DNA of 64,000 bases, from assembly GCA_017607445.1 (NCBI GenBank), contig JAEVHH010000004.1:2356001-2420000 (forward strand), in the 5' to 3' direction. How positions within the stretch are numbered: position 1 is the stretch's first letter; each line of letters opens with the position of its first letter. The stretch is from Histoplasma ohiense (lineage: Eukaryota; Ascomycota; Eurotiomycetes; Onygenales; Ajellomycetaceae). The notes under the pieces are model-generated. The model did no database searches. It was given only the letters and a program-made list of their open reading frames with translations, and was not told the origin of the DNA. The position numbers and the translations under genes were made by a program. Shown one piece after another: positions 23,332 to 34,866 of this stretch.

Positions 23332-24500
23332 TAAAGTAGATCATGTAGCTGATTTAGTTAGTAAGCTGTCAAAGAAGTGGAGTGGACCTAATTAGAGAAT
23401 CAACTGGACACGTTAAAACGTATGCATGGAACAAGCTAATATAATTGCCAGAACAGAGAAAATCATTAATCCTATTAGGTTTCAATCGGAGCTATCGTAT
23501 TATCATACGCCTTAATAATAGGATCATATAACCTTTGTGGGTTTTGCAGCATTCCAACAATAAGTCCTTCCCTTCCGTAAGGAAACAGGACACCTTGTAT
23601 GGTTCTGCAAAGATGCTTGGCACTTAAAAGTTCAACAGAAACTTCTGTAAAAGATTCTCAAATTCATCAACTTCCAAGTTGCAATTTTCTTATTAATTTT
23701 GATATATCAGTCTCTCGGCATATTGTCTTTTGAGCTGATTCTGTCTGTCTCTGTCTCTGTAGCTCATTTAATTTTTCTCACCTGTGACAGACATTTTGTC
23801 AGATAAATATATAAAATATTTACTCTATTAATCAGCATCTTGATCATCATGAACTTCATTGTACTAATCTTGTGCTGTGCACTGCTTCGCTCACATTTAA
23901 CTTCTTTAGCATGATTTAGATTGATTATTATTAATATTCTTCTTCCTTCTGTGGGATCCTCAGACGGCTCAAAAGGTTTGGTCAGGTTTCACATCTGTGC
24001 ATTGCTTTCTAACTAAACATCTGAGTCTAGGGCGTGGATCGACTCAGAGACCAGGAACAATTTCTATTTTTAAACCACCTGACTCAAAAAGCAAGGGACA
24101 TAATGGGATGGAAGTGATACAATGTGTGACATTGTGCTGAGGTACGACGCATTGGTGCTGTATGGAGGAAATAGGGCCATAAAGGTGGCTCGATAAGTTG
24201 AGGTATCTGATATTATTTATTGAGGTTCTATTTCATACATTGGTATCCGTACAACTAGGACAGAGATATCATCAAGGAGCGGGGCGTTTCACTAGATATT
24301 ACCATGTGTGAAAGGAAGAACATCGGCATTGCGACGATGATTAGCAGGAGGAATAAAGGGGAGAGTGCAATAATTCTTCTAATTTCATTTTCAGGAACCA
24401 GACCCTGTAGTCAATAACATTAGCAGATGACATTGGAAAGAAAGTAACCTGTTGGGGATGCTTCTTGGCCTGCTCCATGGTAACGGAAGTATGAACATGT

Positions 24501-25968
24501 TTACACGGCAACGGGGAATGCAAGAGATGATTTTGAAAGTGAACGGGCGGCCGCCTTCTCAACAGCTTGATTCATTGGTAAAGGCGGCAAGCCAACCTGC
24601 TCTCGAGTCCATGATATCGCCTCACACCCTTCTGGAATCTGGGATATTGGAGAATGCTCCAAAATCCCCGAAACTTCTTCCACAAGCTCTCTCCCCGCCG
24701 GACCCACCCACCATGACATGTAGTCTCGACCAGCTCTATCCAGGAGAACACCAAGATACATAAGCATGAATAATGCCATTGGCTCCCGGTTCTTGATTGC
24801 TGCAATGTAATCTCGGCCGCCGATGGGGATCATTGACAAAAAGTAACTCTTGATGCGACCGCAGGAGTCTTCTGCGAAGCAGTATTTTAGCTGCGCAATG
24901 GTAATCATATATTCCTCGCTGGCCAACGGGGTTTCCTCTCCTGAAAAAATGGCCGTGTGACTTGAGGTAGGAACGCGAATCTGGCGACTGACGATGGAAA
25001 GCTTCTGCAAGGCAGCAAGTGTGTCTTGGTCTAAGATTTCCATAGATAATGGCTTGTAGTGGAGTATGTCGCGGGATGAGCAGGGAGCGTCTGTTAGCCA
25101 CTTAAAGTTAAATGCCGCAATGTTACAGGCGCCAAGCATCGGGCTGAAGATGACGTCTACACGTTCTAGCATGGTCTGTTGCCTGCTAGGAAGGACGAAT
25201 TGCATGAGTGCTGAAAGCGCTGCGAGGTGGTAGAGCAAATGGAGATTGTCCTCGTTGATATTTTCGAGCTGGGAGCGGAACCCGGCGCTGGCTTTGTTGC
25301 TGTACTCTAAGGCTGCGCAGAGGTAGGTAGCAGACTCGGATTCGTTTGAGGATAGAGCCAGGTCAACTGCAGCTGCCGCGAGAAGACTATTCATGATGTA
25401 GTCATCTTTCAAAGCTGCGCGGGGGAGTAATATTTGCATATATGGTTCATCTGCGGGGATGCTGTATAATCCCATCCAAGTCCTCGTCGTCCATCTATGC
25501 AAAAGCTCCATTTCCAACAATCTATTTGATTCACTTGTACTGGAAAAAGCCACAGGAGAGGCAGAAGGGCGGAGCGTCAATGGGGACTCTGAGGACGTTC
25601 TTGAAAAGAATCCTGACTGTAAGCCAGAAGCTTCATCAACAAACTTTTTCCAGGAATTGCTCGTCGAATCGCCTTTAGAGCTCCTTGTTAGCGCCGGCAG
25701 CGTCGACTTCTTTCTGGTAACTCTTGGCTTATTCTCAGGCGACTGATAGACACAGTCAGTCTTCCGCACAACACAGTTTGCACAGGACGGGCCTTGTTCA
25801 TCGCACTATTTAGATTACGATTAGCGACTCTTACCAGCAACATCGTAAGATTCCACCATGCAGATGACGGGGATAGGAATCCAATCGTCATATACACACC
25901 TTTACGTGTCTCCTTTTGCAATTCAAGCACCCTCTGCGCGATTTGTTATGAGATACTCTTTTCTGCAT
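24501..25968 (-). CDS. Zn2Cys6 fungal transcription factor
   Basis: Two exons, read from the right: 25900-25968 and 24501-25805, 457 aa. The ATG at 25968 starts MQKRVSHNKSRRGCLNCKRRHVK. The intron then splits the zinc cluster and exon 2 continues CDEQGPSCANCVVRKTDCVY. This gives the complete pattern C-x2-C-x6-C-x6-C-x2-C-x6-C of a Gal4-type binuclear cluster at residues about 14-42. The rest is a helical regulatory domain of the kind seen in Upc2-like regulators, including LLHRWTTRTWMGLYS and DDYIMNSLLAAAAVDLALSS. It is a nuclear DNA-binding regulator; targets are unknown. It is divergent from the MFS transporter across 1.38 kb, which makes that transporter a candidate target. Confidence 0.92.
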
Positions 25969-27349
25969 GGTAAATTGCGGCCACTAACTACCAGTACATA
26001 GAAACGTGCTTCGAGATAGAGAATTTCATGGTCGAAAGAATCTCTCTGGGTTTTAAACGCAAGAAACCTGGAGTATACAGGCGCCTCATCGTCACAACAC
26101 ACAAGACCTGACAGGGCTGAATTTAGCTCAGAAGCCAAGAAGCAGCGGTGGCTCAAGTTTGGAGCAATCAAAGGCAAGGAGCCACAGCGGATCTGTCCTC
26201 CCAACCAGCGATCAACCATTCCTGCATCGGCTGTTGGCACTCAGCCCCATAGCCACCACACGAGGCGGAATTGGCCTATCCGCCGCCAAAAATGGCACAG
26301 AGTACGGAGTACAGTGAATGCAACTCAACTAGAAAATCCATCAGCATGTTTTCCAGGGTTTAGGGGACCGGCCCCCAAGTGCATGCACCTCATCGACTAA
26401 TAAAGCAACAGTCATGCCCAAAGTATCAACAAACAAGCCAACACAATCTTCAGAGTTAAGACATTGACTCTCGCAGAAAATGGATACCAGCAGCCCATTT
26501 TTGCTCCATTGAACGGAGTCCGTACAGGCTGGAGGTTATGATCTGAAGTGGAAATTTCCTCGTTGGGTAAGTTTAGGGTTACTGTCCCGGTTTGGAGAAG
26601 CTCTCAAAGTAGCGTGGGGTGATCTATACGAAATACGCAAATACGCCCTCGGGATGAACCGTGACAACGTCCAACATTCCATGGCAAACGGCGATTTATA
26701 CAGGCAACCCATTTTTTGATAATCGCACTCCCGCTACTATAGCAATAGGAATAGCTCAGTAATTGATTTTCCGGAACTTCTACTTAAAACTGGAATGTTT
26801 CTGCATGAAGAGAGTGTTCACAGCTTCTCATGTATTGATTAGTAATGGAAAATCAAGTAGTTATGAAGCTAAACTCAATCCTTCGTAGCGGCGGTGTGTA
26901 AATCGTATAAATCGCCTCGTGGATAACTGCATCCTGGTGCCTCCTGAACGTGCTTGATTGCTGGAAGTTAGCGCTACATCAATCTAGCTTAATTGGTGCT
27001 GGAAAAACATGCCAATTCTGGATTCCGGGGTGGACATTTCCCACATTTCATTGACTGGGGCCCGAGCGGGAGGCGAAGGCCTCCAAGCTACCGCCACACA
27101 CTCGGCGCTGGTAGATTAAGCGGGGACAATGGCATGCGAATTCGAAGAGCCCCAAACCCCTCAGTTGGGACGCTCGTGATTATTTGGGATTTCCATCCTG
27201 TTCTGCTTTGCATTCAATTGCCTCAATTGCGGTATTGGTTCCTATTTCCCCTTTTCTTAATTTTCCAAGAGCCCCTTCCTGCGTTAGTTACTAGTATAGG
27301 TGCGAAAGTACCGAGAATGATCTCACGGCTGTGAAGCTCAACCAAGGCC
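25969..27349. promoter_or_regulatory. Divergent promoter region of the Zn2Cys6 regulator and the MFS transporter
   Basis: 1.38 kb without a gene I can support. Open frames here are short and domain-free. The promoters of both flanking genes must lie in it. No clear CGG-N-CCG operator was singled out. Confidence 0.5.
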
Positions 27350-29033
27350 ATGGAGCTGGAAACCCTTCAATTCCCCTCCCCGGCTGTGAGCATGAAAGGC
27401 AACGGCGTTACGCTGTCGAGAAACGAGCCCGCGGGTGCAGCTTCATTCCCACAGAGCTTCCCCCGTAATACGTTTGAAGACACAATGCCTTCAATAACGA
27501 CCAGCCCCTCAGAGCGTTGGAACTATCCAAAACGCAACTGTTTTCGTTTCCTAGCGGCCAATTACAGCTTTATAGTATTGGGAATCAATGATGCAGCCTA
27601 CGGTGTAAGTTAGCAGCGTCTATGTATGAAGAATGTATATACAGATATCATTGTGTGAGAGAGAAAAAAATCAGGAACAACAAAAGCTTAGAAGAAGTGC
27701 TAACTATATTGCCAACCAAAACAGGCTCTTATTCCATATGTAAGACTGTGAACCCATTCCACCAGACATCCCCCCAGTTCAAAAAGGATCAATAAGCCAA
27801 AGAAAGGGAGGGAGGGAGAGAGGGAAAAATATTTATACTTACACATATCCTAATTATTAGCTAGAAACTTATTATCACGTTACCTACACAGTCATATCGC
27901 TAGTATTCTTATCCCCTCTGGTAGGATATATCACGTCGGCCATATTGAACAATATGTTACATATGCGCTTTGGGCAGCGCGGCCCTGCTCTTCTGGGACC
28001 TCTCAGCCATGTCATTGCCTATGTCATTGTCTGCCTTCACCCTCCGTATCCGGTCCTAATCATTGCCTTTATTATTGCTGGCTTCGCAAATGGCCTGTCA
28101 GACGCCGCATGGAACGCGTGGGTGGGCTCAATGGCAAATACCAATGAACTTCTAGGACTGTTACACGGCTCTTATGGCCTAGGGGCATTACTGGCACCGA
28201 CAATCGCTACATCCCTCATCACAAAAGCGGGCTGGCAGTGGTTTGAGTTCTATTACCTTGTTACTGGAAGCGCCTTTTTGGAACTGGTTTTTCTCGGGGC
28301 CTCATTCTGGAATTCGACAGGGGCCCTGTACCGCGAGACACACCAGCGTAGCGAGGTAAGCCACAGCGCGAGGACCATGCCCTCCGATGAAGAACGACCA
28401 CAGGTCACGAGGAATGATATTATCATCAGCAAGATCTTCGGCAACAGCCGCACAGCTGAGGCTGTAAGGAACAAAATAACTTGGATCTGTGCATTCTTCC
28501 TGATCGCCTATGTTGGGATCGAGGTTGCCCTGGGTGGGTGGATCGTCACGTTCATGATTCGCGTTCGCCATGCATCAAACTTTGCATCCGGCATGGCGTC
28601 GACTGGGCTCTGGGCCGGTATCACTGTTGGGCGTGTGGTTCTCGGCTTCGTAACCCCTCGATTATTTAAGTCTGAAAAGCATGCCGTGACTGTATATCTG
28701 GGAGCCTCTGTGGTCCTCGAGCTTCTCTTTTGGCTTATTCCCCAATTCATTGTTTCTGCGTTGATGGCTGCTTTCCTTGGGTTCTTTCTGGGCCCCCTGT
28801 TTCCAGCAGCCGTGATCGCTGCGACGAAGTTGCTCCCGAAACATCTACATGTCAGTGCTATCGGCTTCGCCGCCGCCATTGGTGCATCTGGGGCTACAAT
28901 CTTGCCCTTCGCGGTCGGTGCCATCGCCCAAGTCAAGGGAGTGCAAGTCTTGCAGCCGATTGTGCTCGCAATGCTTGTTGTTGACGGGGGAATTTGGCTG
29001 TGCCTGCCCAGTCTTTCGAAGAAGAAACAATGA
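27350..29033 (+). CDS. Major facilitator superfamily transporter (BSC6/FHS-like)
   Basis: Three exons: 27350-27604, a 15-nt microexon 27725-27739, and 27861-29033, 480 aa. The joined reading ...SFIVLGINDAAYG + ALIPY + LETYYHVTYTVISLVFLSPLVGYITSAILNNMLHMRFGQRGP is the continuous TM1-TM2 region of this family. About 12 hydrophobic segments follow, with the MFS loop MRFGQRG after TM2, a polar central loop (residues about 255-300, SARTMPSDEERPQ) and a second half starting KITWICAFFLIAYVGIEVALGGWIVTFM. The N-terminal 60 residues are polar and cytosolic. Relatives are plasma- or vacuolar-membrane transporters of sugars or unknown solutes; the substrate is not predictable. Intron 2 has a GGGAGGGAGGGAG purine stretch. 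Confidence 0.9.
27725..27739 (+). other. 15-nt microexon (exon 2 of the MFS gene)
   Basis: Bounded by AACAG on the left and GTAAGA on the right. Encodes Ala-Leu-Ile-Pro-Tyr, residues conserved in the family between AAYG and the LE-YY stretch. Flanking introns are 120 and 121 nt. Confidence 0.85.
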
Positions 29034-29656
29034 ATCTACTTCGAGCGGCCGCTGTAATATTATCAGGAGTAGGGGCAGCTCTCTTGGTCTTATAAACGAT
29101 TTTTCGTTGTTTTTTACTCCTGTTTTTTGTTTTGTGCTTAGGGTATTGGGTGCATATCGTCATTCGGAACATCCTTCACGTTTTTACTGCAGCCTAACCA
29201 ATCAGCCTGGCTACGGTGCCCTTATCAAAGAAAGAAAGCGATTATATGGATGACAGGAATGTGATAATATCTTGAAATTTTGGAAGTTGTGAAAATTGGT
29301 GCAAAACATTTCCTCTGGTGTGTTGGTTACTAGCAATTCTAAGGTATTTCTGAGAAATTATTCGTACATAGCATATTTGGATGGTATCTAAGAATGTATC
29401 GATTTTCCTATTGATATTTATCTTTCTCACTTTTCGCTCTCTGACGCTGTACTTTCTTGGCGTGGATAAAGTATATTCTGGCCTCGCTTTTAGTTCAAAG
29501 AATGATGATGTTCACCAAACCCCGCCACACCGGTGGACTGTTCAGGAAGAAAAAAATCTATTCACATGTCTTTATGTATTGTAAATGGCTCTCGCGGAGA
29601 GGAGAGGCTACCATGATCATACTTAGACGAAGTTGAAAAGCAGTTCCGCTTAGCAA
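29034..29656. other. Intergenic, MFS gene to TRM12
   Basis: About 620 nt, holding the MFS 3' UTR and the TRM12 promoter. No further gene seen. Confidence 0.55.
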
Positions 29657-31156
29657 ATGGAGTCATCCGGAACACCCTGGGATGAGGACATTTACGCTGG
29701 GAACAACAATGACAATGTTGGTAATCGGGATGGTTCCAGCATCTACAAAGGAGGAGTTCCTACGTCTGGCCCTCCAGTGAACAGATTCCATAAGTCTTCT
29801 CCTCGACCAAGGAATATCTCCAACCCGTTACAAACCGGAATACTCAACTATCTCAAGAGCCAGCAGCACCACCAGTACAATCACTGTTTGCCCACACATT
29901 TCCATCCAATTTTTCCGCAATCACCATCGATCCCCCTCCCTAAAAGATTTACAGTTTACACACCTCTCCTCCTGCTTCCGTCAAATACATTCTCCTTGCC
30001 ACCCGAATGGGCGACACTTTACAATACATTTTCTAGCGCACAGCGCCAGGAACTTTACGCATGCATAGCTGCATCCTTCGCGTCTATGGGCGTCACGCAC
30101 ATCGCGATAAATGCGCCCATATCTCCAACAATTGCTACTGGCATTGACAATCGAATTCGAAGTCCGACGGGGTTGGCACCTTTGTATGGGGATTTTGGAG
30201 AGGCCAGTGATCATGTAGAGGGAGAAGTAGGGAGAGGGGAGGTATGCGAAGATATAGAAGAAAAAGAAGCTAACCCTTCGGAAACGGCTTTGCAGTCTGC
30301 GTTGTGGGTTCGCGCGGTGCAGAATCGCGGTATCGTGCAGATTTGGGCACCATTTCATTCTATGTTCAGTCGTGGGAATGTTGTGGAGAAGGCGAGGATT
30401 TTGGGGATTGAGTCTCGGTTTGAGGGGCTTGATGGTGGCTACTATGACAGTGGGAAGCGACTGTTGAGTCAGCGAACGGGGGATATTGCGGTGGTCGATA
30501 TGTATGCTGGGATTGGCTACTTCGTGTTTTCGTACCTGAAGAGAGGGGTCGGGCGGGTGTTGGGCTGGGAGATTAATGGGTGGTCGATTGAAGGATTGTG
30601 TAGGGGATGTAAGGAAAATGGATGGGGGGTTAAAGTGGTCAAGGTCGACAAGAAGACGGGCGAGATAGAAGGGGGTATTGACAGGTTAGCCAAGGAATTG
30701 AGAGAGGAAGATCGTGTGGTAATTTTCCATGGTGATAACAAGTTTGCAACAGATGTGTTAAGAGCTTTGGAAGATGCAATGCAACGGACGAAGACATGGA
30801 AACGCATCCGGCATGTTAATCTTGGATTATTGCCGAGTTCTAAGCCATCATGGGAAGGGGCTGTGAAGGTTCTGGATACGGAGGCTGGAGGCTGGATCCA
30901 TGTTCACGAAAATGTGGATGTAAAGAGTATCGGGATGATGGAGGAGGGTATTGCTAAAGAGATCAGTTCTCTGCTCAGCTCTTCTCGAGGAAATGCACAG
31001 CTTCCACCGTCATCACAACCTTTTATTCCTGCAGCAGAGTGTATCCATGTGGAAAGAGTTAAGACCTATGCCCCGGGCGTGATGCATTGCGTTTTTGACA
31101 TCTACATACCACCTTCACCAAGCTGGTTGGAACCGAGCAACAGCATATTAGCCTGA
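29657..31156 (+). CDS. trm12: tRNA wybutosine-synthesizing protein 2 (TYW2/Trm12)
   Basis: Single exon, 499 aa, ATG at 29657. The C-terminal half is a class-I methyltransferase-like fold. It has LLSQRTGDIAVVDMYAGIGYF (SAM-binding motif I), RVLGWEINGWSIEGLCRG (acidic residue contacting the ribose), HGDNKF, and HVNLGLLPSSKPSWEGAVKVL followed by GGWIHVHENV. These are marks of TYW2, which transfers the aminocarboxypropyl group of SAM to the wybutosine precursor on tRNA-Phe. The N-terminal 90 residues are Asn/Ser/Pro-rich and likely disordered. A Glu-rich insertion lies at about residues 180-215. It is the second wybutosine enzyme in this window, about 10 kb from TYW4, but the two are not adjacent and lie on opposite strands. 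Confidence 0.92.
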   Translation: MESSGTPWDEDIYAGNNNDNVGNRDGSSIYKGGVPTSGPPVNRFHKSSPRPRNISNPLQTGILNYLKSQQHHQYNHCLPTHFHPIFPQSPSIPLPKRFTVYTPLLLLPSNTFSLPPEWATLYNTFSSAQRQELYACIAASFASMGVTHIAINAPISPTIATGIDNRIRSPTGLAPLYGDFGEASDHVEGEVGRGEVCEDIEEKEANPSETALQSALWVRAVQNRGIVQIWAPFHSMFSRGNVVEKARILGIESRFEGLDGGYYDSGKRLLSQRTGDIAVVDMYAGIGYFVFSYLKRGVGRVLGWEINGWSIEGLCRGCKENGWGVKVVKVDKKTGEIEGGIDRLAKELREEDRVVIFHGDNKFATDVLRALEDAMQRTKTWKRIRHVNLGLLPSSKPSWEGAVKVLDTEAGGWIHVHENVDVKSIGMMEEGIAKEISSLLSSSRGNAQLPPSSQPFIPAAECIHVERVKTYAPGVMHCVFDIYIPPSPSWLEPSNSILA

Positions 31157-31459
31157 GCTACAGAAGTAGCCCGCAGGACACAAATTCGCGGTAATAAATC
31201 TATAATTCTCCAATTCCCTCTAGTTGATGCCGAGTATGTTCAATAAAAAACAAGGCAATTCAATAACATACAAACATGAGAATAATATATACAGAAACGC
31301 CCGTTCATAGCAACATCACAAACATGTTCATTCGTATGCTCTTAAACAAACATATATGCGTTTCAAACATGACGGCCGAGGTAATAACAGCACCGATACA
31401 AGAGGATAGGAAAGCCCAGAATATACGATGAAATATAGCGAAAAACGCAGGGTCGGACG
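31157..31459. other. Intergenic, convergent 3' ends
   Basis: About 300 nt between the stops of TRM12 and the EF-hand gene. AT-rich; nothing else recognised. Confidence 0.55.
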
Positions 31460-32124
31460 TCATCTTGCCGAGGGGCTCTTGAGGAACTTGACCGGAATGT
31501 TTGCCTCCACAATGGGCATTTTTTGGAGGTTTGCCAGTCGAATCTGAGCATCTTCCGCATGGTCGTGTTGCCGAAAATGTTCGATATCTTCGGGATGTGT
31601 TAGGTCTTCCTCCGTTGCCCCATCACCGTGGTATTTTTCAAAATGGTGTATTTCATATTCATATTCCAAGTCACCATGGTGTCCCGGTCCCGTGCCAAAG
31701 TCTGGTAGCTTCTTTCCCTCGCGGGACAGGCGCATCCATTCGTGTTGCGATATAACCCCAGTTTTCTGTGGATCGAAGATACTGAATATTTCCTTGAGGA
31801 TTTGTTGTTTGCGTTCTTCTGTTAGGCTGGCATTGGAACTGTCATCAAGTCCATAGGTTCTGCGAACTTCCTCCACTGTCCATACCCCCGAGTTGTCATA
31901 GTCGTGAAGCAAAAAAAAGGAGCCCGGGTCAAAGTTTGAGATGTGGTGTTCCTCTAAATTCCCTCATTGTCAGCAAACTCTCTGCATACTTTGGCGCATC
32001 ATGGTTACCCCTTACCTAGCATATGCCTTGTAGCCCAGTCCTTCACATCACCAATATTTTCGTGTGAGCCATGCGCGAGACATAACCTTGTCACTGCTAG
32101 GAACGCTACTAGTAACGCAATCAT
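31460..32124 (-). CDS. Small secreted EF-hand (nucleobindin-like) calcium-binding protein
   Basis: Two exons, read from the right: 32016-32124 and 31460-31953, 200 aa. The ATG at 32124 gives MIALLVAFLAVTRLCLAHGSHE, a signal peptide. After splicing the protein continues WATRHMLEEHHISNFDPGSFFLLHDYDNSGVWTVEEV. The loop DYDNSGVWTVEE is a canonical 12-residue EF-hand (D1, D3, S5, E12). A second, weaker hand is DPQKTGVISQHEW. The tail is His/Glu/Tyr-rich (GPGHHGDLEYEYEIHHFEKYHGDG), with no ER-retention signal. Resembles fungal proteins related to nucleobindin; likely acts in the secretory pathway or outside the cell. Its role is unknown. Confidence 0.85.
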
Positions 32125-33274
32125 GTTGCTGCCGCAAGAATCCCGCAGCGAAGCTCTGCAGTTGAAGCTATTATGTGGAGGCAGCGTTTGTTGTCTCGAT
32201 CTTGCCTTGTGCTCTGGGGATAAAACAGACCAATGGATGATGCATACTAGTGCGCATACTAGTGCACAACAGGCACAGTTACGAATGCGTGAATTTGATG
32301 GGAATCTCAGTGCCAAGAAGTTATGGGGCTCCATAGGCTCTGATGCATTCGACAGCCAATGTGGGCATTAAACCTCTCGATCCGCCCTACTGCTTCATGG
32401 GCCTGTCAATTTGGATGTAGCACTCTTACCGTTCCAAGTCTCCGTAGCTATGAGTGAATTGAGCTTACAGACTCGTCACTTGATGCCGCCTAACATCAAC
32501 CCTTTTTAAAGCACACATACTACTGAATCAGTCAATGATCATTGAGTCAAATATCATGAAATTAGTGACTAGATATTACCCCACCTAATCGATATCCAGG
32601 TTCTCCTTGAGACGTGCCTACAGAGAATGTTAATATTTAGTTCCGTAAACCATGCAGAAAAAAATGGGTCAGGAAAGTAGCACCAGCTGGACGTTCCATC
32701 TATTCCAGATCTGCTACACCTGATTACATGACCTGGTAGCACCGCTGGCTGGAAGACAAGAGTATGTTATAATTGAGCACTTTGCTTGCTACAATATGTT
32801 GTCACACAGTCCCAATACCTGAACTTCTCAATTTGTTATTCCACAGCATCCTGCTAAGCATGCATGCGGTTTGATGTTGGCTGGATCATTTGCCCATGTC
32901 CCTTTATCATCTTTTATTTAAAAAGTCCATTGACTTTGAATCCCCACCCCAAAATAGGGCGGTCTCCCCTGAAAGAGAGTTAAAAAAATCAAAATCAAAA
33001 TCAAAATCAGACTACTAATAGCAACTCTCTAGCACTTCTCCATCTTTGCAAAATGTGAAATTAGTTATACCCCAGTTTTTCTTGATGAAATCTTGAAAGC
33101 ATGCAACAATGTTTCCTCTCTATTCATCAAGAGTTGTTTTATATCATCCCAGCAGAGTCCCTACACTTCATTCATGCATGCTAGCATGCTGCTTGCTGCT
33201 TGCCCGCAGCAGAAATGCCAAACTTACTCACATAATAAATGGATAAACAAGGAATGTGTAACAGATGTACTTCG
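32125..33274. other. Left part of the gene-poor accessory island
   Basis: AT-rich sequence without supported genes. A small TCAAAA tandem repeat lies at about 32988-33008. The CpG-free zone begins at about 33275. Confidence 0.5.
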
Positions 33275-33353
33275 ATTAACAATCTAGCACTATTCTAAAT
33301 ACAGATTACAAATTGATTAAGAAAAGAAAGAGAAAAGAAATTAGAAGAAAAGA

Positions 33354-33496
33354 TTGTATGAAGAGAATTCTTATAGAGAAAAGTTCAGAGTGAAAGAATA
33401 TCAGAAATCACTTCACAGTAGAGTGCAGAGTGAAAGAACATTAAGAGTTATATGAAAGAATCATTAGAAACTATACAAGTATGAAGTGTGGAATAA
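33354..33496. repeat. CpG-free relic of a dispersed repeat (copy 1)
   Basis: Aligns by eye with 39950-40160: shared blocks such as GAATTCTTATAGA, AGAATATCAGAA, AGAATCATTAGA and ACTATACAAGTATGAA, with mostly C/T and A/G differences. Cut at 33496 by the inverted-repeat composite. Confidence 0.6.
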
Positions 33497-33739
33497 GTTT
33501 ATTAAATTAGTCACTTTACACTGTTTATATTATAAATCTAGTCCCAGGTCATGTTCTTCTTATAAATTACTGATTCTGGTCCCATTTGGTTCCATTTTGT
33601 AAAATGGGATCAAATGGGACCATGATTTACCCTATATAGATGATATAATGCTATGAGTGTTACCAAAAATCATTACCTATCAAAAGAAGTTTAGTGTATT
33701 TATGCTCTAGTTCTATTTTGAACTAGTAATGATAGTGAT

Positions 33740-34060
33740 AGATAGATTCACTGCAGTAGATAGGTTGGCAGCGATAGATTGGCAGTGATAGATTGGCAGC
33801 GATAGATAGGTTGGCAGTGGTAGGTAGGTTGGTTGGCAGCAATAGATAGATTCGCCGCGGTAGATAGGTTGGCAGCGATAGATTAGCAGCGATAGATTAG
33901 CAGCGATAGATTAGCAGTGATAGATTAGCAGCAATAGATAGATTGGCAGCGATAGATAGCTTAGTAGTGAGGGATAGCTTAGCAGTGAGGGATAGCCAGC
34001 GAGGGATAGCTTAGCAGCGAGGGATAGCTTAGCAGCGAGGGATAGCTTAGCAGCGAGTAG
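33740..34060. repeat. Minisatellite, units GATAGATTAGCAGC / GAGGGATAGCTTAGCAGC
   Basis: Many imperfect 14-18-nt units on the + strand between arms A and B. Units differ mainly by GG versus AG and CG versus TG/CA, as expected from CpG decay. Confidence 0.85.
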
Positions 34061-34389
34061 GCTGGCCGGTGGGACCATGAATTTCATGTTTGGTTTGGTT
34101 TGGTTTGGTCCCAGTCCATTTCTTGGCGTGATTTTCAGTGGGACCAGGATCAGAATGGGAGTGTAAAGTGACTAGAATTATTAGAACATGAGTGAAATGG
34201 GACTAATAAATCTTGATATTTCATGTAAAGTGACTGACTATCAAAAATAAGAACATGACCTGGGACTGACTATGATTTTGACTGAGGTTTGGTCCCATTC
34301 TGATGATTATATAATACATATCTTAGATATCAATCTGATGATATGATTGGTGGAGATATCACCCCTATCTAGTGCTGTCAACCAATTTG

Positions 34390-34866
34390 CCCCTGCCAAC
34401 CTATCTACTGCTGCTAATCTATCGCCACTGCTAAGCTATCCCTCGCTGCTAATCTATCGCCGCTGCTAAGCTATCTATTGCTGCAAGCTATCCCTCGCTG
34501 CTAATCTATCGCCGCTGCTAAGCTATCCCTCGCTGCTAATCTATCGCCGCTGCCAACCTATCTATTGCTGCAAGCTATCCCTCGCTGCTAAGCTATCGCT
34601 GCCAACCTCTCTATTGCTGCAAGCTATCCCTCGCTGCTAAGCTATCGCTGCCAACCTATCTATCGCTGCCAACCTATCTATCGCTGCCAATTTATCTACC
34701 ACTGCCAATCTATCTATTGCTGCTAATCTATCGCTGCCAACCTATCTATCGCTGCCAATTTATCTACCACTGCCAATCTATCTATCGCTGCTAATCTATC
34801 GCTGCTAATCTATCGCTGCTAATCTATCGCTGCTAATCTATCGCTGCCAACCTATCTACCGCGGCG
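34390..34866. repeat. Minisatellite in inverse orientation, units GCTGCTAATCTATC / GCTGCCAACCTATC
   Basis: Reverse-complement orientation of the array at 33740-34060, running into arm A'. A short third array lies at 35206-35270. Confidence 0.85.

Larger units (their letters stand above)
22174..24500. other. Gene-poor region with a miniature LTR element
   Basis: 2.3 kb between ATG18 and the Zn2Cys6 gene. Apart from the element at 22876-23331 I see no coding sequence. The 23.4-24.3 kb part is AT-rich and featureless. Confidence 0.6.

Noticed and set aside
33740..34866. CRISPR-like arrays of short repeats
   Set aside because: Units are contiguous imperfect minisatellites without unique spacers, they invert in mid-region, and the genome is eukaryotic with spliced genes.
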